From Mansonella perstans (lineage: Eukaryota > Nematoda > Chromadorea > Rhabditida > Onchocercidae), in NCBI GenBank assembly GCA_037074765.1, contig JBAMDO010000290.1, positions 1 through 54,449 of the forward strand: a DNA stretch of 54,449 nucleotides, written 5' to 3'. This document shows positions 23,688-35,998 of this stretch, piece by piece. The translations under genes and the position numbers were made by a program. Numbering within the stretch: position 1 is the first letter of the stretch; each line of letters begins with the position of its first letter. The notes under the pieces were generated by a model. That model did not search any database, was not told the origin of the DNA, and saw only the letters and a program-made list of their open reading frames with translations.

Positions 23688-25227
23688 TTGTCGCAACGCA
23701 GGACGAAAGATTGAAACACCGTTGTACTGGTGAAAGGCGTCCTTGTTTCATCGGAAATATTAGGAACAGTGCTAACTGTATCATTGCCAACAACATTCCA
23801 ATCGCATTCGGTGTCTACACCAAAAATAAATTTCCATTTGCCGAGAAAGATATTTTACGACTTTACTGGAACTATTCAGGTTGACTAGCAAATTCAGGAT
23901 AGGTAGATTTATCAGATTTCCTTATTTCTCCAAAGTTGTTCACATAAAAAATTGACCGATAATCATTCAATTTCATAAGATAATTTTTCCATTAAATTTT
24001 TTAAAACAATAATAATCTTGTGACATTTTTGAATATATTTTGAATTCAGTTGCAAAATACCAAACAAAAAAAAAAAAAAAAAATGGAAGAAACTAACAAT
24101 AATGTAAATATCAGATACCATTACACCGTATAAAGCCCATTGACTTGAAACGAGAAGATTAGCTATACACATTGGCAATGGTAAAGTTTCGCAACTTCGC
24201 TGCCGTAATACCACTTTCTGAGCGTTTTAGAATTTTGATTTACAAAATGATCAGAACTAAATAATACATTAGCATTTTAAAGAAAAAATCTAACAAAAGT
24301 GAATATAAAAACTTACAAGACCAGCTAAGGGCGCACCAAAGTTTAAAATGTTAAAAGTCATGCATGTAAAGCCAAGCGGATGATAAATACCGCGCCCGTA
24401 TATTTGAACCAAAAGAAGCATCAGTGATATGAGAAATATCATGGCACAAACTTCAATCGAGATCCATAACTTAACAATAGAAGTACCTTGTAAAACAATG
24501 ACAGAAGTGAGCGCTACCTGATAAGATGAGGGTCGCAGGTTAGTTCAGGTTCATTCTTCGAATAATCCAAGATTATGCATTCAGTTCAGTTTAGATTGCA
24601 TCAGTATTTTGTTAGTTCCTTAAAGCTTCAAAAACTTTGTTGTCATGAAATGACTACCTTTTTCGTAGTCATAAAATAGTAAAATAAAAGATATAAGCCC
24701 ATAAGTGTAGTGGCAAAGATATTTACGGCGATCATTGTGTAATCCATTTTCATTAAACCATAGCACAGCCAGTACACTGCTCTGAAGCGCTAAATTTGAT
24801 TTTCGATAAGGAAAATTAAAAAAATGAATTTCTGAAAAGAAATAGAAAAAACATTTTAAGAATTCATTAATGAGAAAAAAAAATTCGTTTTTTTTAAAAA
24901 AAAAAAAAAAAAAAAAACTAGAAGAAAAAGGAACTCACCCTAGAACACCCATTAGAAACGGCACTGCACTGATATCTGTAGTACTACGTTTTCTCCAAAT
25001 ATTTACACAAATTGGGCTAAAATTCAACTAACAATAAAAAAATTTCTTGCAATATAAGGACAGGTTATTATCAACCAGCACATGATATCGCTGAGGAAGA
25101 GCTTCCAGAAACATAAAGTTGAAAAACAAACTCACATTCCACAAAAGAATAGTGATACAGTAGTAATGAAGGCGCTGATGGAAAGGCATTGTGACAATGT
25201 TAAATTGTGGAAGAACTCCGTTATCAT
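23647..25227 (-). CDS. SWEET (MtN3/saliva, SLC50-type) sugar transporter
   Basis: SWEETs are seven-helix membrane uniporters for glucose or sucrose. Exons in transcript order: 25227-25136, 25016-24939, 24781-24658, 24517-24317, 24217-24098, 23814-23647. Phases agree and give 260 residues, the normal size. First MtN3 repeat: [19 protein letters not shown], then [19 protein letters not shown]. Second repeat: [42 protein letters not shown] and TPNAIGMLL. The two repeats carry the proline tetrad region and paired Asn/Trp-type pore residues expected of the family. The start codon at 25227 follows a splice acceptor (ttattgcag at about 25245), suiting a 5' UTR intron or spliced-leader site. The C-terminus has been rewritten by a 28-bp tandem duplication (23632-23687) that places the stop codon. 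Substrate is not deducible. Confidence 0.93.
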
Positions 25228-26354
25228 TTTTTAATAACCCGTCTGCAATAAAATGATCAGAATCAGCTAAGCATCAACATTGCTTTGAAATATGTGCCAA
25301 CGCTGAGAAGTCAGTAGTTTAGGATTGCTAACTAATGGTGTGCAATAAAGATACTAAGAAGTATATTGAATATTTCACTTTATAAAAGTATAAAAAGCCT
25401 TCGCTATTATTTTAGTAAAAAGCCTTCATGTTATTTTGTGATTTTCAATTATTATTGTTATCTTCAGAAAAGATAACATCTTTAAGCATACTCATTACTG
25501 CAGTTTTGTATTTTTCTTTTAATTCTGGTAGCAATCAAAATTGGAATTCTGAAAACTTAGCATGGAAAAGTTTGCGGAAAGACTCAGAAAGGTTTAAAAA
25601 AAAACGAATTTATTCAGATATACAGAAATTCAGAGAAATTCGCTTTGAAAAACTGTTGCTGTAAAAATTAGCTAAAAGGAAAACTTCAAAAAAGAGAGGA
25701 AACGAACAAAGATTTTCTGATTTTTGTTCACTTCCAATTCTATTAAAGTGCTAGAGCAGATCCTTAAGACTGCGAGAAAAGAAAGCGAATTGTCTTTCCT
25801 CGTATAATTCGAAAATCAAAATTTTGTTAGCCTCGAACATCAAATAGCAACGACAAACTTTTTTCAACAATAATAAATTTCTGCGAAAATGTTGCGTAAC
25901 ACTTTAATAATTTTAAATAATTAAAATTATTAGCAAAATGTAGTTCATTAATATATCATAAATTGTGTAATCAAAATTTTATTAGCTTCGCACATCTTTA
26001 AACAGCAGTACAAACTTTTTTCAACAATAATAAATTTCGGCGAAAATGTTGCGCAACACTTTAATAATTTTAAATAATTAAAATTATTAGCAAAATATAA
26101 TTCATTAATATATCATGAATCATGTATCTCTAAATTATCTAAATGACTGCAAAAAAAAAAAGCGATGTAATTTTAAATGATTGATAGTTTTTTAATGGGT
26201 TGTGTAAAAAAAATTTGACAAAATGAACAAATATTAACAAGGCGCGCGCAAAATAAAGAGAGGAATTCTGTGAAGCAGAAATTTACTAAGCACACACATA
26301 ACGAACGGGCGACGTACATCTTAATTGCTTTCCTGTTTTTTTTGTTGCACGTAC
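25228..26354. other. Upstream of SWEET: no gene; holds a large tandem duplication
   Basis: The first 500 bases contain only a short open frame (25428-25664) without recognisable domain. The promoter of the SWEET gene presumably lies here, but no defined element was recognised. The rest is occupied by the two-copy repeat at 25816-26125. Confidence 0.5.
25816..26125. repeat. Two-copy tandem repeat of about 155 bp
   Basis: The two copies (about 25816-25970 and 25971-26125) match closely, for example acttttttcaacaataata, then gcgaaaatgttgcg, then a run ending in cattaatatatcat. Each copy contains an AT palindrome in which taataattttaa faces ttaaaattatta. The copies differ by scattered substitutions, so the duplication is not brand new. 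Confidence 0.85.
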
Positions 26355-26517
26355 CTCTTAGAAATACAGAAATATCAAGGCGAAGATCATCGGCATGCTT
26401 ACTAGTTAGAGTGATTTCATCTTCTTTTCGATTTCATTCTTTTTTCTCGCAAAATTCTTCAAAAATTGATTTGTTTACAACTTCAACAATGTTGAAATTA
26501 AGTTCACGGCAATAATG
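26355..26517 (-). CDS. Candidate exon with one in-frame TGA, gene unidentified
   Basis: On the minus strand a frame runs from CAT at 26517 (HYCRELNFNIVEVVNKSIF...) to a good donor (aga g|gtacgt at 26354). It is interrupted only by TGA at 26436-26434; the part after the stop reads NRKEDEITLTSKHADDLRLD. Residue usage on both sides looks protein-like (Glu, Lys, Asp, Leu). It may be two exons with an intron I did not resolve, a pseudogene, or chance. No family is recognised and no start codon is seen. Confidence 0.22.
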
Positions 26518-29500
26518 CTACTACTGTTTTGATATACTGTGATGCTTCATAAGATTACTTGTTTAATTGTACCATTTATCTCATCGTGAATTTCTTAAAA
26601 CATCAAATACTACCATAAATTACAAGTAATTGGAAAAGCTAACAGCTATAATCTATTGAGACATCTAAAATGAAATCGATCCAATGCATTGTTTGCATTA
26701 AAAATTTGCACTTATGAAATTTGAAAGGATCTATAGAATCGATCTCTGTCATTTTAAAAAATAAAAAAATTTTTTCAAAATTTAGTTTCTAAGCTAACTA
26801 TTTAATTTAATATCTGCTTACTGCGCGCAAAGATAAGATATTCAGAACTTTTTAATGATATTCTGTCGCTTTAAAATATACCTATATAGCTTATTCTCAA
26901 TCAATGACATTATGATATTTTTTCACTAAGAAAGTTTTTTGCTTCGTCTTCTAGAAATGATGAGCGAGTAGGATCGCTAAACTATTGGTAATCTTACATC
27001 GGTGTATGTTCAGCTGTTTTTAACTAAAATTAGTAAACAACTGAAAATGTTGCAGAAAGGGACAATGAAATTTCATTTCTAACAAAGATTTTTCAGATGT
27101 TGTGCATTCTGTTTACTTTTTGATACCGAATATACTACATTTATTTTTCCTGAAAAAGAGTCTAATAGAAATTCTCTCGTTTCTAAATACAAGTCGTGAA
27201 AATTTTATCAATAAATGGCTTCACATAAGCAATTAATGAATGGGATTTTCATGGAATACTTTTCTGAATATTTAAAACTAGATACATAAGATTTCTACTA
27301 AACTAGTCTAAGAAACTTGAAACGCCAATTGCGCAGAAATCAAAATTTATTCTGTGAAAAAAAAGCTTTCGAAATGAAGATTCAAGTTTCTCAGTTGTAC
27401 GTTTCACTAATTATATTTATAAATCAAGCCTGGAATACCGAATGAAATCTAGTTCAAATTACACCTAATTTCAATAGTTAAGAGCTGGCCGTCATCTAAA
27501 GAACTTGGTTATGATGATAAATCCTAACTACGATTTTCAAAATTCCAAGCTTCATTATAGTTTCTAGCACTCTCAGGTAATCTTCTCTTCCTCCTAAATT
27601 ATATGCTTAATAACAATTGATTATCTGGCAGTTATTTAAGATATCTTTTGTTTTTAAGCAATTGAGGTAAGTCTACTGAATATTTTCGTTACCATTCCGG
27701 CTCTTAGATGATCAAAAATTATGGTTAACCTAGATTTTATTGCAGCTATAGAAAAAAGTAACTAAAAACAAACAAGTTTTGAAATTAGATATAAATTTTA
27801 TCATATAGTTCCTAAACATACGTACAATAAGATTAAAAGCATATAGAAACTAGAAGTTCCATCCACTATGATTAGTTCTGCTCAAGCAATTCTTTGATAA
27901 ATTGCTATTTAAATTCTTAAGGAGGATTATTCTAACACCTGAATTAGAAACCAACTTTCAAAAATCGAAAATTTTAACCTTTACTTTGAACTACAGATCA
28001 AGTCCTGGACCGGTCTTATCAACTAAGAGGTTACATATTGAATTTCTGTTGTTCTGACATTCGCATCTATCCAATTCTTGTCAGAACTTGGTCATTATTT
28101 CTTTTTGAAAGATCCTTGTAAAGCATTCTGAAGAAGTCTGAATTCTTTCGATTTGCCAGGTTATGAGTGTTAGGAAAGGATATTCCAAATAATTTCAAAG
28201 CTAGGTTCTGTTCAATTTTGAAGACCTTTTAAACAGTTTACAATTTCGTAACTTCCTTACAATTTCGTAACTTGATTTTATAGGGTAAATGACCTTATAA
28301 GTGTTCTTGTCGAAAATATATTGTGCTAATATGTCGTGAAAATATATAATTGATTTGATATGCTACTATGCTTTCTATCCTGGATTCAATTTGATCCTAA
28401 GACCGTCCTCATGGACTTAACAAACGGAATCCAGAGTGTTTTCTATATAATTTAAGCATTTGAAAATTAAGTTGTATTGTTTGAAATTTTTACTTTAGCA
28501 AATGAGTCATACTGAACCTCTAATTCTCCAGAAGGGAATCTTTGCCATGTTGAACTATTATTACTATCTCCTTAAAATTTTATTCCGCAGAAGTTTCATA
28601 TTTTTTGCATCTATTATGCTAACAAAGATTGAAAGCAGCATGAAATGCGAAAAGTCAGTCTACTGTTGAAAAATAATTAGTTATTCTAAGGCACAAATAG
28701 ATGTTGACAGAGAAAACGAGACTAGGAAACTATGCCTGTTTATTTTGCATGTGAATAGAATATTGCTCAGTGATGGAAAGCACAGTAGCTTATAAAATAG
28801 TATTCAGAAGTGGTTGCTCTCGATATGTCATCTCAGCTATATGTTCACCACCACTTTTAACATATCCAATGAACCATGAAGTGAACAAAATATGATAAAT
28901 CACACTTGCCGCTATTTTATTTATTTCATATTTGGAAATTAAAGAATTATCTGTGCTTTCTTTTCCTCTTACAAACATTGTTAAATAGTGAAAAATGATG
29001 AATTCATGAATATTATAGTCATGAACTCTTGGCTTTGTCAACAACTAACTGTGAGAGAAAGTCCAAAAAATCGTAAGCCAAGCAGTAAAAAAGTTGACAA
29101 TTCGCCGAAATCTATTTTTTGGATTTTTACTGTTTATTTGTGAGCTACAAAGAAGTTCTGAAAGAATGAAATCTTCCATTGAGATTGAATACTTCTTTTA
29201 ATTTGACCTATATAAAATTCGATGGATTCTATGGTTTCAGTGATAATAAAAAAGACATTTGGCTTTCTACAAATAAAAATAGGAAATTTGGCATACATGA
29301 AGATAAGTTTTTTTTGGTGCTTATTGCATAAAATTGTTAATTTTTACCCTATGTTAATATATTTTAATTTATAAAATTGTTGCTCCGTGGAAATTCATTA
29401 TTTTTTATTATTTTGCTTTTTTTTCGCATGGAAGTTTTGCACACCATCAAAATATGAAACAAAAGAAGCCAAGCACAAGTTTACTTTTTTTAGACAAATT

Positions 29501-30700
29501 CTATCAATAATTTTATCACGCAGTCTTTCCGTGCTAACAAGGCACTACAGATTGACCATCACAAAATAAGTATTCTTGCGAAGAAAAAAAATTACGAACT
29601 CCAAAAACGATTAAATAACCTTCAGCTTTACAACGAAAAACACGCCTATAAAGGAGATGAAACGCTTGTAAAGGAGACAAGTGCAAATAGAAACATTCTA
29701 TGATAAGCAAACAGCAATGGTAATAGTTTACTCAAGCATCGGCTGATAATTTTTTCTCACTGCTATTACAACTATTATATCGCCAATTAACACCATTACA
29801 TGAAGTTTTTTTTTTTTTTTTCATTTATTCCTTCCCTTCCATTTTCTTTGACTTGCATATAAGTCTATTTTGATATCTAAATGATGCGAGTGCCTTGTGG
29901 TCACTGAATCTCAGAATCAGTCTTGATTTTTTAGTTGAATTCTTCATGCACTTTGATGAACAACAAAAGGAACTTACAACCAACAAGAAATTTTATTGAG
30001 TTTCACTACGTTTTCTAAGGTGAAGAATATAGAAAACAGCGACAAAAAATTACAATTACAAAGTAATTATACAGTAAAATTGAATAAAAAATGCATTTAA
30101 GTCGGTAGGAAAAAATAAATATTACTACTGATAATTATTTCTTTTTTTTATTAGGACAAACATTCTATTTACTTAATGAGATTTTTGATGCTTTATTCCT
30201 TGTGTTGATAGACGAAGTATCGACAAAAATTTTTAAGAACCAATTTAAGAGATTGGCTCTGTTCCCCATCCCGTCAACTGTAATTTTTCTATGGTGTTTT
30301 TTATCAAATTTAAAATTACAAAAAATGTTATCAATTTTGCAGCGAAAAGAGATTAAACAGCAGAAAAGTGGTGCTTCAAAGGAGTTTATCAATTTGAGAT
30401 GATATCAGTTTTTGAAAAATATGATTTATTTTCTCAAACAGAGAAATATAGCGCAACAGTTAATACACTTTACAACCAATTGTTTGCTAGAAATCACGTG
30501 AAATAATATTGTATCGTATCCGAAAATATATGAAGCAAAAAAGTAAATAAAGAATGAAGATGTTCTCATGTTCTAATTGATGCAAATTAAAACTCAGTAT
30601 AATTATTCTTTCTAAGTTTTTGCTTTCATTTCGATCTTATTATTTAACTACAAAAATTCATAAAAAAAAAAGCTACAGGAATTCATCGCTTACTTTTTCT
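26518..30700. other. Gene-poor stretch
   Basis: No gene is supported. Short open frames at 28790-29044 (-), 29387-29569 (+) and 30165-30402 (both strands) have no domain or clear splice partners. A 19-nt block (ttacaatttcgtaactt plus linker) is duplicated in tandem at 28238-28275. A poly-T run lies near 29806. Confidence 0.5.
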
Positions 30701-30719
30701 CCTTCCAGACAATATTTAT

Positions 30720-31813
30720 CTGCCTTATCAAATGGCTTAGAAAATAGTATAACGTGAATATGAAGAAAGAAGAAAAGGCTGGTCCGTATCATCGAATATT
30801 TCTAGGAAGATATTGTCTGAAAAGATACCGTCAATGAAAAAAAAAAACTATTTGTTAGAATTCAGACTCACCAAGCAGCTGTTTTTTGCGCTATAAAAAA
30901 ATATTTCATAGAATCAACATTTTTAAACTCACCCATTCCCCCATTTTTATCATCGTTATCACTGTGCCGCTTTTGCTGCGAGAGAAATTGATATCATTTG
31001 GGAGATAGGTAAAAGTGAGCAACAAACAGACAAAGAAAAAAAGGACCGGGTCGACAAAATATAAATACTGACGTTATGCAACACACTTAGCAATGCTTTA
31101 TTGTTGAGCATAGGATCAGCAGAAAATTGCAAGCAAAATAACTGTGCTAGACATGACCGCTGTGGTTTATCATCTCTATTGCAGAAAAATGAAATAGAAC
31201 TAGAAAAGGAAAAAACAAAAAAAGTATAAATAATTGTAACTTATTAATATTTTCGTCTGACATCATAAATTTCTAATGTCAAGATAATTTTTCACTTGTA
31301 GATCCTTTTCTTTGTGATAAACTTCGCAATATTCAAGCAGTTCTCTGGAAAAAAATTTTATCAGAAAATATTACTTTTTCCGTAAAAGGTTTTATGAACA
31401 ATCATCATTCTCAGCTTGCATCTCAATATCACAAAATTTTTATATTTTCCTTCTGCAATAGTTTTATTTACTTATTCCACTGCAAAACGCAAATTAAGCA
31501 AACATAACGTGAAGAATATTTCTCACTGATACATTCTGAAAGTTTTTCCAATTTCACTTCATGAACATATGTTGTACTTTCAGTCATTAGTTTTTGAATT
31601 TGTTGATAGCATTTTTGATTGAAGCTGCTACGTTACTGATGCTTTTTCTTCCTTTTTTTTTATTGACAGAATGACTTAACAAAAGAGTACTGAAAAAGTA
31701 TAGCAGCAAGAGATTTAAAGAGAGTTTGAAAAAAAGTTCCGATCATTTAAATTACCAGTGACCTCCAGTATATCAATATATTATGCACTGTCTCCCTTCT
31801 TGGGAGAGCTTTA
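30720..31813 (-). CDS. Cluster of small exon candidates, possible coiled-coil protein, unidentified
   Basis: Several minus-strand segments with good splice signals follow one another. 31813-31756 starts LPRRETVHNILIYW; 31627-31527 (phase 2 to 1, donor gtgaga) contains SFNQKCYQQIQKLMTES and then VHEVKLEKLSECI, helical and heptad-like. 31362-31315 reads ELLEYCEVYHKEKDLQ. 30980-30938 (donor gtgagt) reads QKRHSDNDDKNGGM. A 19-nt microexon candidate lies near 30885-30867 (donor gtgagt), and one near 30765-30724 reads PFDKADKYCLEGEK with donor gtaagc. Each alone is weak and not all phases connect, but the density of signals on one strand suggests a gene with many tiny exons. I recognise no family. 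Confidence 0.3.
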
Positions 31814-32314
31814 AAATGAAACTTTAAGCAGTGGCATTTTCTGCATAATATAAAAAAGACAATACCGAAAAGGAGAAGGTCAAATCAGACAATGGAATCA
31901 AAACTGTATAAAATGTAATAAACTATTCAGTATTTCAATCGCTCCAACTATTAGAAAGTTTGTATAAACAATGAGGTTTCCAAGTGGGTTTTTTAAAAAA
32001 ATCATGTCTTTACTTTCCATCCATTTACATCCATCATCATTTCGATTTTTGCATGATAAATCTTCATGTGGATTGGTAGTTGCATCTAGGGATACAACAG
32101 AACTGCCTCCATACTTGAGTCAATGATATAAATTTGTAGTTATGTATGAAAATAGAGTTATATAGTCATCGGCAAAGGCGAATCTACTGATCAGGAAGAT
32201 GTCCCGAATGATATCACTGAGTGATGCAATTTTGTCATTTGAAATGAATCATTTGTTGTGCACCTGTGAAGCATTTTTTGTGGGTTCAGAATGCAATTTT
32301 TTTAATGACAAGAA

Positions 32315-32489
32315 TCATTGCACCGTTCTATTCATTCCGTCATCCCCCTCTTCCTTAAAAAAACATTTTGCACAATATACATCCATGAAAATACTACCAT
32401 GAGCAATCATCGCATATTTTTCATATGCAAATGGAAAGCCTTGCTTCAGTCTTTCTCGGCGATGCCTGACCACTGTTTCGTGAGTTAAA
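32315..32489 (-). CDS. Candidate terminal exon, 57 residues, unidentified
   Basis: On the minus strand an acceptor (gagttttgcag at 32490) opens a frame of 57 codons to a TGA at 32317-32315. It contains VVRHRRERLKQGFPFAYEKY and then MIAHGSIFMDVYCAKCFF. The sequence is less AT-rich and much more protein-like than most short frames nearby. A donor inside it (CAT G|gtagta) could join in phase to the candidate exon at 31813, giving an alternative reading. No family is recognised. Confidence 0.33.
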
Positions 32490-32490
32490 C

Positions 32491-35400
32491 TGCAAAACTC
32501 ACGTGGCTATCAATGTTCAGAAGAAATTTGAGGACCAAAAATTGGAAAAGGAAGCGTATAAATGTTCCGTAACATGCGAATAACAAAATGTTATAATAAT
32601 TACTGACACTGTGTAGAAAAAAACAGTTTAAAGTAACACAGGGAAGGATAAACAGGTAGAGCAAGTGTGTGTGTTGTGTGTGTGTGTGTCGTTTAATCCA
32701 TAACGTAATTTCTATTACTGTGGCCAATACTTATCAGAAGACGAATGACAAATATTTATTCTCTCATTTCCGGATTTCGAAATTTGAAGGCCAGTTAAAT
32801 CCACAAAATGTCGGCTACTGACGATGAAACTTTAGTTGGCGAGTGCTACAGAAATGCATGCTTTCAGAAAACTAATACATATTTCCTTTTAACTCTTTAA
32901 AAGCACAGTTTTCATATTTTACTAATCCGTGGTAATAAATAAATGAAACGAAAAAAGTGTACAGTATCTCCGTAATTTGGTTTAATTCTTCAGACATGAC
33001 TTCCAAGTGAACCGTTGGCTCATATTTGCAGAAATGGTTTTTTCGACCAGTAGTTCCAATTTAGTTTAATCATTTTTGTTTTAGAGTAATAGAGCAAATG
33101 GCTGCAAAACTCACTGTAAAGCAGAATCTTCAGATGTCAGACTTCTCTAAATTTCATATTTTTAAAACTCACAAACAGATAAAAATACCTTATTAATAAA
33201 AACAATGAATACCCACCCATAATAATTTTATCAGTAAAATCCTCCCATTATTATCATTTGATAAGATTTAATGTGTGCACTTTGCTCTATAAATCCAACC
33301 ACTTGGATTTATATCACTTAATTTAACCAGTAGAGCTCAGTTCTAGCCTAGTTCTAATGATTTAAAATTTACGAGCCGAAGCTAGTTTTTTTTTTTTTTG
33401 TGTCAACGTAATATATTGAATTTTAAAACAAGAAAATTAAAACTGACAGTACAGCGTCATTTTTTGCAGCACCAACTGTCGAAGAACCTTATTTATGAAT
33501 TGACACTTCCTGATAGCTCCAATCTTCTGCTATATCTTCATATCAGTCTCCATTTCATTCATTTATTGATTTTATACTAATATTCGGTACAAAGTTACCT
33601 TTTCTATATATTTTTAACTTTTTCCATCATCAAAAGACTTGTGTAAAAAAAAAAGCAGAAAGCCAGCATGAAATAACTGCTCGATTAAGAAAATCAATCT
33701 GTAAAAATTTTTGTATAAAATGCATAAACGAATAATTTCAAATTATTGTTTGATGTATTTCAATTTAATTTATTATGTCCAAGAATAGAATCTCAAAATA
33801 AGCTTAAAATACCACTGGAAATTAAATTATTTAAACAACTAAAGACTTCAAGAAAGATAACTGAGTAATAAGAACCAGGGAAATTTCCATTATCAGTTGT
33901 ATTAATATTAGTACTAGAAATAAAGAGTATCTTTCCTAAGTGCAGTACCAATCTATCTGATGGCAAGTGCAGTGTTAATTTGCTTGATGGTAAATGCAAT
34001 ACCAATCGATCTTTTCTGAACAATAATTGTTGATAAATATACACCAATTAATATTTTTTAAACACATATATATGCAACTTCGCTTATTTGGCTCACTGAT
34101 GTTTTGTAATAGCAGTCAAGTTTGCACTTTTTTGTTGAATTTGAAACAAGAAATGGTGAAAAATGGATGGTAAGGGTGTAAAGGATTCGATATGGTGAGC
34201 TAGCGAAACCGGGAAACAAGCAAATGAAATGAAATGGTACATGCAAAGAGAGGGCAATGATTAGTAAAAGTGATTTAAAGTGGAATAACACATTAAAATG
34301 AAAAGAGGAAAATGGAATATGGCAACAGCAAAATCTCCCGACAGTAGAATGGTCGAATGAAGAGAGCGGAGAGATTCCTTGACAGATATATATATATATA
34401 TTTGTTATTGATGATGGTGCTACGATCAATAAATGTATGGGTATTTTTGATAATTAATCTATAAAGAACAGCAAAAACATGTGCGGCGTTCCATATGAGT
34501 TAAAAAGATACTAGCCCCGGCAAAGAATCATCAGTTAAGGTGTAATCAGTTCAAATAGCACAACCTAATTTCGCGTTTATCTGTTTTTCTTGAAAGATAT
34601 TAATAAAGCAGCCCATTTCATAGCTGTCAATTGTTTAAGCGTTGCGCTTCAATTTATTTCCATCAGTAAAACTCTCGAATACTTGTAAACGGATTTTACG
34701 GACCTACGCGCACAAGCTGTTCTGAGTTTACAAGTTTGCCTGGAGAAGCTGACCATTTTCTCTATCAGTTCTTTTTTTTTGATATGAAGCACCTCGCATT
34801 AGGTTAAGATATATAATAACTCTCCTAGAAGAGGTTAAAAAATGCTTTAGATCCAGAATAATTATAACGACTGGATTTGCTCTCGATGTATGCCTCATAA
34901 GTATTAATTCACAGTAAAACTGACCTTTAGCACCTGCCATAAACCACTTTAGCCTGGAGAAAAATTTTGATCGAGAAATGAGTACTACAGTAGATCAAAT
35001 TAGTTGAGAACATTTAAAATGATAGAATGTTCGAACTCTGCCATAAGCCTACATTATCCTAAAACGTACAAAACAAACAGAAATTTTTTTGAAACGTTTG
35101 TTGAAGATAAAACAAATTTCATGGAATAGTCTATAATGGTGCAACTGCATATTCGCGATTTACCAATAAAGCAAATATCGATATTGCGAAACCTTAATTT
35201 GAGCTTATCTTGAGCGTCAGATCAACCACTGTCTGCTTAATAATGATATGTTCTGAGCTATAAATTTTCAATTTCGATATGCTGAGATTTACTGATAAGT
35301 TTCTATACACCCTCATCAAAGATAAACTTAAGTTATAATAAACAAGGTTTCAGATACCAAAACCTGAAAATATAAAAGTACGACAGAGAGCGAAATGATT

Positions 35401-35998
35401 ACGGGAAGGAACGAAGTGATAAATGGTTAGACACATAAGCAACACAACTACTTTGAATAACTGAAAATAGTGTGATATAAGGAAACTTTAGACAAAAATT
35501 AATGACAAGAAATTCAAAATGGAAGAGCACAAAATTAGAGCGCAGAAATTCTCGAGTGCACAGCGAACAGTAAGAACATGAAGAATCTTCACTTTTGCTC
35601 GCATCGTTAGTGTATTCGAAAATTTACATGGTTCATTCGAAAGGAAATGTTGCGCATATACCTCAGCCGTTCAAGCCAAGCTAATAGAAAAGAGCAGTGG
35701 AGTTTCTTTTACCCATCGCATCTGTTGAATATTCGCATAAATCTAATCTACAAGTAGTAAGAAATTTAAATCAATAACAGCACGACCAAGGTTGTAAATA
35801 CATAAACAAAATACAGTAGCTCAAATAAAAAGCCTAGAAGTGTGTCAAACCGACGGCATTAATTATGCAATTCCTGGAGCCTAAACTTACTGCACACTAG
35901 AAATCAACTAAACATTTTTTTAGGACTGCAAAAAAAGTGAGATAATATGGCAGATCATAAGGATCCAAAATGATTATTGTTGGAACCAAATTTTAAAC
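32491..35998. other. Gene-poor stretch upstream of the unassigned exon candidates
   Basis: No gene is supported. Short repeats include three imperfect ~30-bp copies at 33933-34012 (aagtgcagtaccaat-type) and a TA run at 34385-34402. The 123-codon minus frame at 34058-34429 is low-complexity Phe/Leu/His-rich translation of a purine-rich strand. A minus frame at 34728-34940 and a 20-nt microexon-like segment before it (AKVVYGR) are too weak to call. Confidence 0.45.
32660..32690. repeat. (GT)n microsatellite
   Basis: About twelve GT units with one interruption. Confidence 0.9.

Noticed and set aside
32150..32265. Minus-strand stretch reading RFAFADDYITLF, resembling the YADD motif of reverse transcriptases
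   Set aside because: Only about a dozen residues fit; none of the other RT blocks is present nearby and the frame is short.
34058..34429. 123-codon minus-strand frame rich in Phe, His, Ser and Leu
   Set aside because: Low-complexity translation opposite a purine-rich stretch that includes a TA run; no family resemblance.
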